64,000 bases of DNA, taken from contig JAFMOC010000097.1 of NCBI GenBank assembly GCA_019802505.1, positions 416,501 through 480,500 of the forward strand, in the 5' to 3' direction. Both the position numbers and the translations under genes were made by a program. Position 1 is the first letter of the stretch. The number at the start of each line of letters is the position of its first letter. The notes beneath the pieces are model-generated. The model was given only the letters and a program-made list of their open reading frames with translations. It did no database searches and was not told where the DNA came from. Shown here one piece after another: positions 23,863-38,843 of this stretch. This stretch comes from Corydoras sp. C115 (taxonomy: Eukaryota; Chordata; Actinopteri; Siluriformes; Callichthyidae).

Positions 23863-24641
23863 CAGGCTCATGTGTGTTTTCATACACAACACTGCTCGTT
23901 TGCTGTTTCAGCACAACCTTGGGAAATGAAAGAAGAGCCTGACGTTTTATAAAGATTAAAAAGATAAAGCTTTCCACAACACCACCTGTCCTCCATCTTC
24001 CTCAGTCCTGTTAACCAACTTTATGAGAAAAAGAAAAAAAAGGCTCTCTCTCCTTAAAAACGAATGAACTCTTTACTTATTTTGGATTTTACCTCAATCC
24101 TTAAAGCATCTCTTGTGTATCACATGAAAACACCAAACTGAGGGATGAAGAAATTCACACATGAAGCCAGAAAAAAAAAAAAAAAAAATTTAAAACGTCA
24201 TTTTGAACTGTTTTTTTGTTCGTCTGTAGTGATACTTTTTCCACAGATAGCTGGTAGGTAAAGGTGTTATCCATAATCTACATCTTGAATGACGTTTTTG
24301 ATTCAATGAGGGAACATTCAGTATTTCAGATGGATTTTGCTAAGGCTGCCCTCACACTGCAGGAGGCTCCAATCTGATATTTTTCTTAATAAATGTGACC
24401 AGGGTTGGTCTTTTTTATGACTTTGTGAAATAGGAAAAAAATTGCTAAATCTGACACTTTCAATTATTCCATTTCATATTTTGTACTGAAATCCAATGTG
24501 AATGATCTGCAGAAACAGGCATTAGATACCTACAGGACAGGGATATAATTAAAGCATATTAAAAGCAATTAAAGTAATTACATTTATAATGAAAATACAA
24601 TGAGTTTATTAAGTATTTACATTTAATACATACTCAAGCTC

Positions 24642-25010
24642 AAAGTATGTGGACATGTGACCGTCTCATTTTAAAACATTTTAACATACTTAAAGTCCTA
24701 AATGTTTTATCTTTACTTAAGAGATGCTCTATACTAGGTGGAAAATAACTGGACTATGGACTTCTGAATTATGGAATAGTCTGCCAATTGAGTACAATAC
24801 TTAATTGTTACCCCTGAACAACTGGGTTCAATTAATATCTACACAATATACAGTGTGGATTCTATATGGAAAAACATATCGGGACAAACCCCTTACTGAA
24901 TTTAGTTTTATTTAATGGAAAATAGGTATAATTAAGTGAGTTTGGTATGGAAAACCTTAAGTGGCCTACACTGAGCCCTAACCATAATACCTTTGGGTGA
25001 AAACTAGATA
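24642..25010 (+). mobile_element. Old Tc1-like transposon remnant
   Basis: Begins AAAGTATGTGGACATGTGACC, like a Tc1 terminal repeat, and includes AAGTGAGTTTGGTATGGAAAA, GTGGCCTACACTGAGCCCTAACC and ACCTTTGGGTG. The latter aligns with the transposase region encoding the LNP.E..WDE-type motif seen more clearly at 26200-26280. Coding capacity is lost. Confidence 0.6.
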
Positions 25011-26049
25011 AAATGTCAAAAAATATATAAATAAAACAACTTTCTAACACAGATTTCTATGTAGTTTAAACAACACACATCCTACACTGACGATCTTTGG
25101 CCCACAGCTACATTCTCATGGATTAGCTGTGTTCCAGCAATAGGCTTTCGAAAGCACTACAGATGATTGTCCAATTCTGGGAATGGATCCAACATGGCTG
25201 CACAGAGCAGACAACACAGATCCAACATGGTTCATCCAGCATGCCTTAAGGGGTTCGGCTTTGTTTTCATCACAGTGATTTGGATTGGTTAGAACCTTTT
25301 TATGATAAAGGGAAGCTCTTAAGAGCAAAATCGTTGCCCAAAGCTTCAGGCTATATAATGTATCAAATAAGCCAAAGGTAGATTCTATATCCAAGGTTTC
25401 AGAATTTAGAAGGAAACGCTCTTTTAAAGAGTCAAGATCACCAGAAAACAAACTGAACAAATTTATAAATAGTGCTAGCCGGTGAGCTGAGTAGCAGCCC
25501 ACATTATACTTTACAAGAGACAGCATTAAAAGTGATCACACAAATCTCCTATGTACTCGAACTACACCACCCATCCACACAGATGTTCTTATCTCAATCT
25601 TTTCTTCAGGACAGAGCATGAAATAAAGTGTCTGTGTAATGGGTCCATAACCCACAGAGAGGAGAGTGAAGGTAAATGACAGAGGGAGACCTACTTGACG
25701 GAGGCACACAGGCAACAATGTGATGAGAATAAATAAGAAAACTGACCCTTATGCTGGAACAAACACACACAGCAGACATACAATCAAACACACATGTGCA
25801 AACTTAGCAATTGGTAGTAGTTGGTCCTGAAATTTGGAGCTCCTTCCGTGTGTCGGCTTCGCTAAAAATATTTTATTGCCTTAACCCTATGCAGAATAAC
25901 TACATTCCAACCAGTTCAAAGAACCCAGGGTAATGGAAGCCAAATAAACAATAGAATCCATTTGGACAGAGTGCAGGTTAAATAGAAACCACCATCATTC
26001 TTGAATACATTACTTTTTGTTATTTCATAAATATGGTTTATGAACAAAT

Positions 26050-26471
26050 ATTTATGTTTATGGACATTGAATTCAGGTGCTGCATTGGGTCTCATTGTCA
26101 CAGGTGTATAAAATCCACTATGGACAATTATGTAGTTCAAACTTTGGGGAAACTCTTCCCTCTTCCAGCATGACTACCAGGTACTAAAACATGGTTGGGT
26201 GAGTTTGGTCTGGAATAACCTAACTGGTCCTGACCTCAACCCTATTTAACTCATTGGGATGAACTAAAACAAAGACTGCAAGCCAGGGCCTTTACTGTTT
26301 GAACTCACAAATGCTTTTTGTATAAAGGGGCCACATTTCATAGGCAAACCTTTTCTAATATCTTGTAGAAAGACCTGAAAGCTGTTACAGCTGCAAAGAA
26401 AAGGACTGTAATAAAAGCTTCCACAGGTTTAATGTGTAGAGGTGTCCCAATACTTTTGTTTATTTAGTGTA
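26050..26471 (+). mobile_element. Internally deleted Tc1-like transposon
   Basis: The left part, GAATTCAGGTGCTGCATTGG ... CACAGGTGTATAAAAT, resembles one element end. It passes straight to the C-terminal transposase region: CTTCCAGCATGACTACCAGG, ACATGGTTGGGTGAGTTTGG, CTGACCTCAACCCTATTTAAC, GGGATGAACT. It ends GGTGTCCCAATACTTTTG ... TAGTGTA, a Tc1-family terminal repeat. Most of the transposase, probably about 0.8 kb, is missing and the rest has stops. Confidence 0.75.
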
Positions 26472-26987
26472 TATAACTATAGGGCTGTTGGGACTCATCT
26501 TTGCTGTTCTCAGGGTTATATCAGTGAAATAACGAAAACAGTAGTACAGTACAGTAAGAAAGGCTCTGAGGGCTGAATGGCTCGATGCCATTGTGTAAGG
26601 CACAATTCAGCTCCTTTTAGAAATGTAATTACAAGGAAGCCAAAAGTCCTTAACAGCCACAATCAGTCCTGAGCTGGTAGTATACTTACTCTCACTGCCT
26701 GTTTCTCTCCAGAAAGAAAACGTATTTACTTGCAACCAGTCAGCGTGATCAACAATTCACGGGTATTAATCAATACTCTGTCTGGTAGGACCCTATATCA
26801 CATGCACCTGCAACACTAAACCAATTTAAACATTGATAAGAGGACTTTATCTTACCAGCTCTCTATCAGAAAACATATGCAACATCCAAATGTGCCTTTG
26901 AGCAAATAATGGCTGTAACTGTACATCGAATTTTCCAAAGTTAGAATTGCAAATGCAAACTACACAAACTGAAACTTTCAGAAATCA

Positions 26988-27070
26988 GTGGCGTGGTGGT
27001 TAGCAACAAATATATACTGAGAAAACCTCGATTTTCAAGGTCAGAAGTTCAATCCAGAAAGCAGCGATCT
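26988..27070 (+). repeat. Old tRNA-derived SINE head
   Basis: GTGGCGTGGTGGTTAGCAAC followed by AAGGTCAGAAGTTCAATCC at B-box distance; strongly diverged. Confidence 0.5.
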
Positions 27071-28499
27071 GGAGAATGACAGATGCTTGAAGCATATTAA
27101 TGTGACTGGTGCAGTGAAGAAGCTGTGCATCGGCACTTTGAGAAATGATGTTCTGAACCATAAATTAATTAGCTGAGCGATTAATTCATTTTGGAATGCT
27201 GTTGTGAGAACAAACCTTTTTTTTTTCTTGCCGTGTGCTTTAGCACTTGGCGCTAGTGCAACCACTTTGTGCCTGAGTGGTTTTTATTTCAATACATACT
27301 GACATGATAAAAATGCATCATCCCTGTGTCAACAATGACAACTCAAAAAGACGAACCATTCTCCTTTATTCTCCTTCCTAGTCTTCTGAGAGTAAATTTC
27401 TAGTAGTGATGGTCATGTCTAACTAAAAGGGGTTTTTTAACTCTCCCTGAGCACTTCATAATAAATCTTATACCTGTTCTCATAAGGGTTGCTTCTCCTT
27501 TTGCTCTTAAAACAGTTTTAAGGTTTGGCATGTGAGGCATTCTGAGAGTTTGCTCACCATGACTGTAAAGAGGGCTTATCTGAGTAACAGTATCCTTTAT
27601 ATCAGCTTGGTCATAATGAAAGCAATAAAATTGGTACAGTTTTCTTACCATAAGAAGCTTTACTGGACACCAGACAAGTCCAGCTCCTGTTAGAAATGTC
27701 AATACAATACAGATCAGCTGTAATCCGACCTGTACAGTCCCTTTGTTGACTAATTTCCAGTCATACAAAACAAATATTATTTATATTTTTGATGCAAGTA
27801 CAACATTTTTAACAAAGCTCCTTAAACGGTTGCATTGCATAGATCCCATTGAATGTGACTGATGAAGGGTAGTGGGTTCAGGTTGACTCATTATGACATC
27901 GACCGACTCTTTTGTTAAACCAGGCTAAATTCAGTTATTTAACATTAACGTATGTGATTTACACTAAAATAAGTCACTTATCTATAATTGAAAAGTAAGA
28001 CCGGTGTCTAGTAGAAATTTTGGAGATTGCAGGACACTTTAATTCTGTACTACTGATTTAAACATCATTGTTGCCATTGCACTTCCTGCAATATGATTTT
28101 TACAATGATGATAGTGAAATTACTCATTGTGCAGCCTTATTGTATGATGGTAATTTGAACCTCTGTGTGTTAAGGAGCCGGTCTGTCTATGATCATCAGT
28201 CTCCCTGTATAACAGTGGAAGGATGGAGTTAATTAGTCAGGGTTTATTCGTAGTTGTTCAGTTAGATGAGCAGACCTTCCATGGTGGGTGGCCTCTGAGA
28301 TGCCAGATGATGATGATGATGCACTTGACATAGTGAGGGCAGCTCTTCAAAGAAAACAAAAGCAAGTGTGTGTGTGTGTGTGCGAAGGAGGATATATAAT
28401 TTAATGCAAATGGTTAAATAATAGCCAACTACACAGCAAAGGACAATATTACAATTATGTATACATCTCAGGTGTTAGATACTTTTTTCCTGTGAAGAG

Positions 28500-28720
28500 T
28501 CTGTACATTACATTTACAATTGGGTTATTTAGCAGATCCTTTCATCCAAAGCGACTTGAGTCTTCCAACTTGATGGTTGTGGTCTGAACACGGGGTTACA
28601 TGCAAGCATAAGAAGGAAATGCAGACACTGGACTGAAAGAAGCCGTGTTCACTCCATGTGAAAATCTTCTTTTTTTTTTTTTTTTTTTTGTTGGGCAAAG
28701 GCGCCAAATGCTGCACCACC
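28500..28720 (+). repeat. Fish interspersed repeat (CCAAAGCGACTT type)
   Basis: ACATTTACAATTGGGTTATTTAGCAG followed by TTTCATCCAAAGCGACTTGAG is a widespread teleost repeat start; the copy at 58103-58168 shares it. The far part ends in a long T run and GGCGCCAAATGCTGCACCACC. Confidence 0.6.
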
Positions 28721-31700
28721 ATGCCAGCCTATTAAGTGTGATCATTTAGTTGTGTGCCCTCCTTCTTCCTTCAGCCTCACCTTATTTTTCTTTCACTCCT
28801 ATCTGATCAGATCCCAAAACCATCAGTCTTCACTCACAAATAAGGACCTTTGCACTATAATTATATTCCCTATGGCCTGATTCAGACCTGTTACAAGGGC
28901 CCTGACATGAAGTCAGTGACCCAGGAAAAGGCCTTAATATCATCCAGAGCTAATGATCTCCAGCATTCACATCACACATCTTCTCCACTGTTTTTTTTTT
29001 TCCAAGTTACTGCAGTTACTGTTAAGCGGCAGCTCTGAGACCAGGTGCTTTTTTCTTTAACACTATGCAAGCTCAGGTTCCAGTTTCAGTTCCCGGGCCA
29101 TCTGTGTCTTACTTTTATTTGGAGCCTGTTTCTCAATCAGAGGCAGTTATAATGGTCTATCAACGTTTCTGTGCTGAACAGCTGACAGCAGGTGTGTGTT
29201 CGGGAGTTGGCATCTTGCCTGCTGTTGGTTGATGAAGCATTTGCTGGCTGATACATTCACAGATTTAAACAGCCGCATCACAGGTTAATAAAATGATGAA
29301 TAAAATACTGGAAGCTGTTATTAACTCTCAGGATTCAAGGTGGTTGATTGCAGTTGATAATTAAATTATTATATTAGATAATCACACGTTATCTTAAATA
29401 AAGGTTTAGATGGTGCTTAGCTCTCAATGAAACCCCTTTTTTGTTACAACAAATGAAAATGAGAGTCATCAGTATTGCATGTTAATCACAAGGTTAAATC
29501 CTTCACTTCAGACTAAACCATCACAAAGCCATTCATTCTTGCAGAGTCATAAACAAGGAACTACCAAGTATCAAAATCAGGCTTAAAAGGTGCATTGGCA
29601 AAAATGGTATGAAATAATTGTAAAAAATATTTTTGTGTAAAATCAGACGTAACTACATGAGACCTGGTCTCTTATCTAAGCGAGGCTTCAATGTGTCAGC
29701 CATATTGATCAGGGAAAGGGATATTCAGTTGATAGCAATTTGCAGTCAGTACCCTCACTTTAGTAGGCAAATTTCAGATGCTGGTTCATCATGATCCATC
29801 TTTAGTAAAGTTAAACATCACACCTAACAACATGAATTCTTTATCATCAATACAAAATGATGCTGTGAAAAAACAAACAGCATAACAAACAGAAGAAGTG
29901 TAATAAAACAAGAGATTAAGACACAGGTATAATAACTTTAAGCAAGCTCAACGTCTCAATACAATAATTTAAAACACATTAATCAGGAAATTAAGTTTTC
30001 CTCTGAGACTTACTATAATCTTGCATGACTAATAAAATCTTATTAAAATCCTGGCGTCCTCTTTTGTTGATACAGTGTGGAGTGACTGCGTCGTGCCAGC
30101 CACAACAATTCAACAGCCATCTACTCATTAACTCCCGATATTTTAATAGAGAATAATGAAATAAGCAATCTCTGAGCTAAGTAATTAAGAACCATGTAGA
30201 TTAGCTTTTAGTGTCAGTATGACACTAAATGATTCCTGTTTCTAGACAGATACAGTCTGGTGTAAAGTTTTGAACCTGAATGAGGTATATTTTGTCTAAA
30301 TTTTAATACCCCCAGTTAGTAGGGGCCATTTAAATATAAATGCAACTGCAAAACTGAGATTAAACACAGATTTGTGAATGACAGGCAGAGCCAGGAAAAT
30401 CTATAATGTTAGGTAATGGATAATACTACTGCTACTGATGTTCTGCTGACCAAAATGTGATGAATTTCATCCCGTGACAGCGGCGGTACATTTCATATTT
30501 TATAATCCCCACTATTACAGACAAGCTACATAAATGCCCTACAACCTTCTATTATTATTCCCCTCAAGCCTAGCATGAGTGACCTGACGTAAATCTATTG
30601 TTCTGCATTGTTAAAAAATTTTAAACATAAAAAGTTAATAACAGTTAATCCTAACTGAAAGTATGTAATCTGTGTGTTGTAATAGTTCAACTGAAGATGG
30701 AGCAAGATGTCTAGAAAAGTATGTATGCAATGTATAGGCAGGAATTCTTTGTCATGGAGTTTTTACTAAAAGCAAGCCCCTCAGAGAGAGGGCTGAGAGT
30801 GGATTGGAACCGGTTGCAATTGTCTGCTATACACTGTCTGCTTTATCTATTCAGTAACACTCATTCAATTTTTTGGAACAAAACCGCCAACATCTAACCG
30901 TTTATTGGAACATGACAGCATCTATCAGCGTTGATCAGTTCATTAATTTGACTATGTCCTCTATAGGCCCTTAGATCAGGACAGATCCACCTGCATGAAA
31001 CGTATAGTACACAAACCTGCAGGAACTCATCAGTGTACACTTCACCAATATTTCTTCTGACACACAGAACTCATAACTCCTCAGGACGTTCTAACCATGA
31101 ACGTCAAGCCATGCTTTATAGTGTTCACATGTGATGCTTAAGTCATGAAGAACGCACAGCAGTCTGCATCACTCATTTCATTGTGCAAGAATGTCCCTAA
31201 GATTTCAATGTCATGTGTTTAGCTTTACAACCATTTTATTGTTAACTGGTTTTTAATTGTGTCTTTTTGTTTATGATCAGTTTAAATTGTATCCCCACTG
31301 AACCTTTACCAAATAATTTCTTATTGATACTAAAATTAATATTAATTTATAAATACTTTAAGGATGGATTTTACATGATTGGTTGATTTATTGGTGGATT
31401 AAAACACTGCAGTGCTACATTAAGCAGTATTAGTTATTTGAATGTATATGCTAACTTAAGCCATTTCACCACTGAATACATCAGAAAATTCCTAAAACAC
31501 CTCCTGACAACATGGCGACCTTCTTAACAACAAAAGCACCCTTAATGACAAAAGCTTAAAACATTACGAAAAAGTTTTTGGTTTGGAAGAAAGACACAAG
31601 ACAAATCAAAACAATAGCTGTATGAAACAGACTGATGGGGATTTGTCAGTGTGTAATGTTTTCCCATCCCAAAACCCTCAGCCTAAGTTGTCACCTTATA

Positions 31701-34179
31701 CAATGCCAGAAATTAAGTTGGACGTTTCTCTTGCCCTTTAGTGGACTAATAGCGGCCTTGTTCATTAACATATGCCAGTTAGCACTTGAATTAACGATGG
31801 CTTAAAGGTCACGTTGTGTTTTTTTTTTTTTTTTTATTCATGCTGCGTCTCTGTCCATTTTTAATACAGAGATTAACAGAAATGACAGAGATTCCTCCCA
31901 TCCTGCCTCAGTCCCCAAACAAGACAGTTATTGCTCTGGCATTAGAAAACTCTGTCGTAATCTCCCCTTATTCCTCTAATTTCCCCTCATAACTGTTGCC
32001 ATTCATCACAAAATGGAGACAAAAACAGCAGGTGAAGATGAAGGCACAGAGTTTGACTCCCACACAGAGGCAGTACAGTTGGGAGAAAGAGATTTTTATT
32101 TTTATTTTTTTTTAAATCAGCTCGCATTAACTTTAAAGGCAATCTCTGAAATCTTTTAACCAGAGTTCTATTGGGTTCAAGTTGTTATTAAAGGCAGAAC
32201 TGAGGTGGAAAGCAAAGCAATCCTAAATATGCAACACACCAATGTCAATGTAAATCTCTTGATTTGGCCTGTCCTCCCTGTGCCTGAGTAAGTTTACTCT
32301 TTTTTTATAGGCCTATTTGTGTCCTTTCTCAATGTTAAACTCCTAAATAATTAAACAAGCAGGTTTTAAGTTCGAACAGTGTTACACAGAATCTACTGGC
32401 ATGATGCACACAATTGGGCAGTGGAGGTTCCAGCTTGGCAGACTTGTTGGTTTCAGCCCATCTGTGTTGAGTTTATGATGTAAATAATATTACGAAGAAT
32501 CTTAGGCAGCATGATGCTGTTTAATAAGTTAATAAAATATATTTCATTGGCCAAAATAATCCATAACATGTATAATTGTTACTCCAGCACTTAAAATGTT
32601 CAAAGCAACATTTACTGAACTTATACACTAAACAGAACCAGACTGAGAGCCAATGACACCTGAATTAAAAAAATAAATAAATTCAAACTCATAAATAATA
32701 TAATTGCAGGACAGCATGCAGTGGTTGATGAATGGCTTAGCATGCACCTCCAAAAGTTCTCTGAGGTCAACACTGACTTACAATATCACTAATGACTAAC
32801 AAATATGCAACAGAAAGCCAACTGTGCAAATGTTTTTATTCAGATTTTCTTTGTTAGTGGGCACCCCGTGTCACAAAGAACCCAAACACACCTTAACCCA
32901 TTGTATGACCCACCCCGCATGTGAGGTCCTTAAATTTAAGAACACCCTCAGTCCTTCCATTTTGGTTACTGAACAGAAAAATCATAATGACTTTGTTGTG
33001 TAATTGCAATAATGACTCGAAGTCAATGTTGAAAAATGCCAGAGGGAAAAGTACGCCAGGCTGCATCTTATCAGAGCCCAGTGGGAACACATGCAATCAC
33101 ATCACATTGATATCAAGTCATCCCTCACCAAACAGGAAACAGTTGGTCTCTGATGTCATTATGTAGGTTGACTGCTCAATTAAAAACTAGCACTTGCCAT
33201 ATTGTCCTTATTTCACTAAATAAGAAAAAAAAAACTTTTTCAAGAAGTAATTAAACCATCGGCAACATTAACGGCAGCTTAATTAAATGATTTGAGTTTT
33301 AATGAACATGGAGATTCTTAATTTCACGAGCTTCAGTACTGGTTTTTTAGAGCCATACAAGTAAAAAAAAGATATATTTTTGTCTTAAATGGCTTTGAGA
33401 TGTGGCCTCGTCTTACTTTCCAAACACCCCCTCGGGTGTTGAATCAAAGGCTTACTACATGTGATTCAGAAATCTTATTTGCTCCTGAAACTGTGACATT
33501 ATGTCCTAGATTTCTTCAGCATACGCACACACCCCACCCGAAGAGGCCACCTCCAAGCCCCGCCAGATTCCACCTGCCATAAACAAATTACCAATGATTT
33601 ATGAACACCTGGAGCTCCTACCTCACCATCTCCCTCCCTAAAACTAGACTCGCTTGACTCGCTTTCTGTTTTATGCTCATCTGCTCCCTTTGCCCTCTCT
33701 GCTCATCGAATTAAAGTGTATCTGTGTAGAGCACTTTTTATTACTGCCCAGGATGACGTCCTCCTTGAAGACTAGAAGACCTGTTAACCTTGGACCCTCA
33801 TTTATAAGGCAGAGTATCGACAGAAACAACCTCCCGGCTCATCCAACCTGCCCCAATAAAACACTGGGTGACGGACAGCATCATAGTCATTAGAATAATA
33901 ATAATAATACCTTCTGGGATCAGCAATGCCATGTGCCACTACAGGACTGCAATTGTACCATTTAATTTTAAAGTTGCCCTGGTTTATTTAACTTTCATAT
34001 TCAAATTACACAAGAGTATGTGAGAACTGCACAAAAATATGTGTATGATGTTGGCATTGAAAATAAGCCAATTCTTACATTTCTTGCAAAATAATTGCAT
34101 TTTATGGACCTGGGGCCATGAGGATTAAGGGCCTAGCTCTTCTGGTGGTCTTGGGGTTTGCACACTTTACTTTTATTTA

Positions 34180-34428
<249 letters not shown>

Positions 34429-36536
34429 GATATAGATCTGAATCCTACACAGCATGTGCATGTTATAGTACAGTCCACATGGACCAATATTGCTGCAGAT
34501 TTCAGCACCTAGTAAAATCTATGCTGTGGTGAACTGATACAACTCTAAAAGCCAAACAAGATCAAATAAGCTTCTAGAGGAGAGTCTCTGATTGTACTGA
34601 CATGCACTAAATAGCCAAATTAGTATCAACCAGTATCTTCAAACCACTGACCATGTAGTGTAACGAACATAACTTCCATTACCAGTTATTGCTAGACTTT
34701 GGAATGACTAGAGTCTTAGTGACAAAGGAAAACAATTTTAATGTGAGCAAGTGTTCTTAATGATCTGCTTCTCTTTCCCTCGGTTTCTCTATTTTTCTCT
34801 TTAAGGCTTATTCCTGTAACTACAGACAGAAAATGACATTTCCTTCAGGAAAAAAAAAAAGTTTTCTTGAGTTGTAGCATTTGCCAGTCCTTGCACTTGC
34901 TCATAATTGGGCTCCTGGTGTCATAGCTATAAATGCATCATTCACTGGGAGTTGGCAACATTTAAAAAAAAAAATCTTGTCTAAACCCCAAAACTACAGT
35001 ATTTACAGTATAATATTGCAACGAGAAACCTTCCTGGGATGACGTACAGGAAAAGAGAAGGTCAAAATAGCTTTCCTGTTCTACAAATGAGACGAAGGTA
35101 TCACAGGTTAATGAGCACAGATGTGACGATGGATGTGTTTTGTGTTTTTGTGCAAGTTATTTCAAAACCTTAGAGGGATGCAAATCAGCACAAATGCATC
35201 CACAATGCTAATGTACTTGGAAAGTGTTTTTGTTTGACATCAGGAACACAGCATTCTACAACTATATGCATATTTCTCTTGGCATGCTGTGTTTTCAACT
35301 AATTCTATAAAAAGAAATTTAAAAACTGTACCTGCTTGCTTTCTGTCAAAGCAAAATATTGTTATTGATTAAAAGAGCTAAAAAATAAAATGTGTAATAG
35401 AAACATAACTGTACAATCATTAATAAGGTGTTATTTATAGCTATATATTAGAATTTATATTAGAAAGCTTGATAGTGCAACACACATGAAAGGTCAAAAC
35501 TGTCCACATGACATTATGAGTAGATAACAGCAGTCACATGACCTCCCACAATATGGTGATGATTCAATGTTAACAATTCTGTATGTCACATTAGCACAAT
35601 GGCAGAGAAGTCTGGACAGTAAGATTTTGTGGAGCTTTTTGGCCTGAGACCAAGACTCATTCTGGTTTGACTTACAAGGCAGTGCAATTCTGTTCCTCGG
35701 CTATCAGTATCAGATAATAGTTCTCCATATTCAGAGCCAAGTCGCTAAGGGACAGAGACATTTGGGGGACGAAGGCAGCTGGGCCAGCAGTGAGGGTTGT
35801 AAATAACTCATTCATTACGAAACTGACCGGGAAGATACAATACACAAGCTCGCTGGAGAATATGTATTAGACCAAACACGGGGAAAAATCTAGAGCTCTC
35901 TCACACATTTACCAACAAACACAGAGATTATTTTCATCTGTAAACACAGCTGCAATGAACAAATATTCATAAGCTCTCATAAAGGGTCAGTGGCATCAGG
36001 ACGAACACAAAGGCGATGTTTTATATGAAGGGTGAACAGAGGTAATATGGGATTCTGTCTTTGTGACACATCTACCTTGTTATTTCTCTAAGACAAATGG
36101 AACAGCCCACTATCACCATCACAAGCTTTATTGATTTTAAACTTCACAGATTTGTTTACCTAAACTCATGGTCTTATTTGTTCAACAACGTACAAATGAA
36201 TAATACTAATAACCCAAATTCAGGTCAATCTACCATCTTTTACTCTTAGAGGATGTTCACATGACAATGAGCTTTTGTAAAAGTTTTCAGGTTTGGCATT
36301 TTGCTTACGTAATATGCAACAATACATGAGCAAGTCAACCTTACACCACTTAAAGTCAAGAGTTAAATCTATTACAGACACTAGTGATGGACAAAATAAA
36401 AAAAGTTGTGTTTGGGGTTACATGAATTATTAAAGCGCTTAAGGCAAAATATTAATATTAGTAATACAATAATCACGGAAAGGAATTGATGATGCATACT
36501 ATACTAAATAATAAGTATTACTAATATCTGAAATTG

Positions 36537-36885
36537 GGCGGCACGGTGGCTTAGTGGTTAGCACGTTCGCCTCTCAGCGCTAGGGATTCCCGGTTCGAAT
36601 CCCCATCTGGGTGGAGTTTCCATGTTCTCCCTGTGTCTGCGTGGGTTTCCTCCGGGTTCTCCGGTTTCCTCCCACAGTCCAAAAACATGGATCAAGTTAA
36701 TTGAGTTCTCTAGATTGCCCCATATAGAGTGTGTTTGAGTGTGTGAGTGTGTGCCCAGCGATGGATTGGCGCCCTGTCCTGGGTGTGTCTGCCCAGCGCC
36801 CGAGATGTTCTCCCCTGGATGGGCATGGGGAACCCCACCGCGACCCTAATAGAGGATAAAGCGGGAGATAATGAATGAATGAATG
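36537..36885 (+). mobile_element. tRNA-derived SINE, young copy C (full length)
   Basis: Starts GGCGGCACGG with perfect A and B boxes (TGGCTTAGTGG, GGTTCGAATCC), a complete body and a (GAAT)n tail. It is flanked by the 14-base duplication AATATCTGAAATTG at 36523-36536 and 36886-36899. Confidence 0.95.
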
Positions 36886-38843
36886 AATATCTGAAATTGC
36901 CAATATCTACACAGTGGTCCAATACATCAAGTCAATACATTATGAAAGCTGACCGCTCATTTCTCACAATTGTTTTTCTGATTGAGGGAAGACCCTAAAC
37001 CTAGAACCTAAGAACTCCATGTCTGTTTAATACACCTGCTACTCATTTCGTTTTCTCTTTCATTCTTTATTTCATTATTGCCACTTTGTTGTGACTGTAT
37101 CTTACAATATAACTGAAATATTCACTAAGACCAGGTATTTGATTTTTTGCAAAAAAATGGACTGATTATTAAGAAACATTGATGAATGACCAGTTTATAT
37201 GTTCATTAAGTAAGTGTAAGCATAGTCTTTGTTTCACGATAAAGTATTTTATCTATGTATATTAATAACAAAAATTCAACACATTTAATTATTGTTATAC
37301 TAAAAATGCCAGCAAAACATGAGATGGGTAAATGATAAGAGACATTCAATTATATGAAACAAAAGCCTACTTGTTAGGGTCTAATAATAGAAAATACCAC
37401 ACTTCTATTAAAAAAAAAATCTTATCTACATAAATGTCTTTTCTTTAAATTAAATGACTACAGTGGTTTTCCTTTGTCTCATTTGATAAAACAAGGTTTT
37501 ACCAAATGCGCATGTGTCTAATTTCTAGTACACTCAAATGATGCTAGATAATTTAGCTGGTTGTTTTAAAGGATTCTTGTGGGGGCAGAAAGCAAACTAA
37601 TGACTCTAAGACGAAAAAGAAGAGAAGTGTGAGAGGAAAGGGAAAAAGGCCAGGCAGAAACAGCGGGCACTAATGTATGGAGAGAAGCCAGTAGCTGCTT
37701 TGTGCAAGAAAAGTCAAGCCAAGTGTTAGATGAATTTAAAATATTCACAGTGATTGCTGATATTTCTTCAACTCTAGGTCCGATCCTAATGAGTGCGCAG
37801 GATCCTGCCGCTGCGGGGACAGATAGCGTATGAGTTCAGTCAATCAAGAAATGTGTCAGAAAGAATCAGTGCAATCGCAATGAGTGCTGAGGCACATTAA
37901 AATCACATCGAAGCCCAACCGTTCTGCACAAATCATTATTTATTGCATTGCATTAGTAGAATATACATACATGTAGTCCAATGCTTTCTTACCCCAAAGG
38001 TACTAGGCTAAGTCGCTACCATGCTCCAAAGGCATTTAACTAAAGTGCTATCTAAATTATTTAAATAGTTCTCCATTTTCCTAGAATCCTCTAGTTTAAG
38101 CAAAATGCCTGTAACTAGCAAGTGACTAAAGTTAATAGCACTTATGGTGATAGGTGATTAAAATAGCTGCCCAAGTGAGTAAGAAGTTAAATCTCGACTT
38201 TCTTGGTGATGCTGTTAGCAAAGTCGTTAGATGCTACTGACGTACTGAGTGCTGCGATTGTCATGCTGAGCGCTTTTGCAGTCGCAGTGAGCATTATCAA
38301 GTTTTCCTGGACAGCATGTGGTGATTCATTTTACGGAGAATCCCAGGCAGTGTCCAGCCTGAGGAGATGATTCTGGATTTAGTACTCAATATCCTTTCTT
38401 CCGCTTTGCATAGAGCGCAAGGTCACACAAACTGCCTGCCCCACTGCATCAGTGCAGCTCAACAGGCTTAGCTTATGATTCTTACCCAAACCAAACAGTG
38501 AGAGGAATGCAAACATGGCCTGCTGAGTGGCACAAGAACCACAGAGGGAAAATAGTGAGGGAAAAAAAGGGAGGCATGCAATAGCCATTGTTACCCTTCA
38601 GCTATGCTAGTTAGTGAATTCTTCCAATGCTGCTCTTATGCCACACACGTTCCACTCTGCCATTTTCTAAAGGTTCATTTCTCTCCTACTGTATAATATA
38701 ATTAATTATTATTGTGGACTGTTTTTTTACAAATTACCTTAAAATAAAATGAATTTATTTATTATATCCTGTCATGGGCCACAGGGGTGATGGTGGTATC
38801 ACGAAGAAGGTGAGAGAGTCTTGATTATTTGATTTCAGGAATT

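Noticed and set aside
25116..25526. 136-codon minus frame as a nested gene
   Set aside because: No recognised motif and no supporting context in an intron full of transposon remnants.
27400..27768. 122-codon minus frame
   Set aside because: Not recognisable and no splice or promoter signals; may be part of an old repeat.
36537..36610. Possible tRNA gene
   Set aside because: A and B boxes are present, but the region is the head of a dispersed SINE and I could not fold a full cloverleaf.
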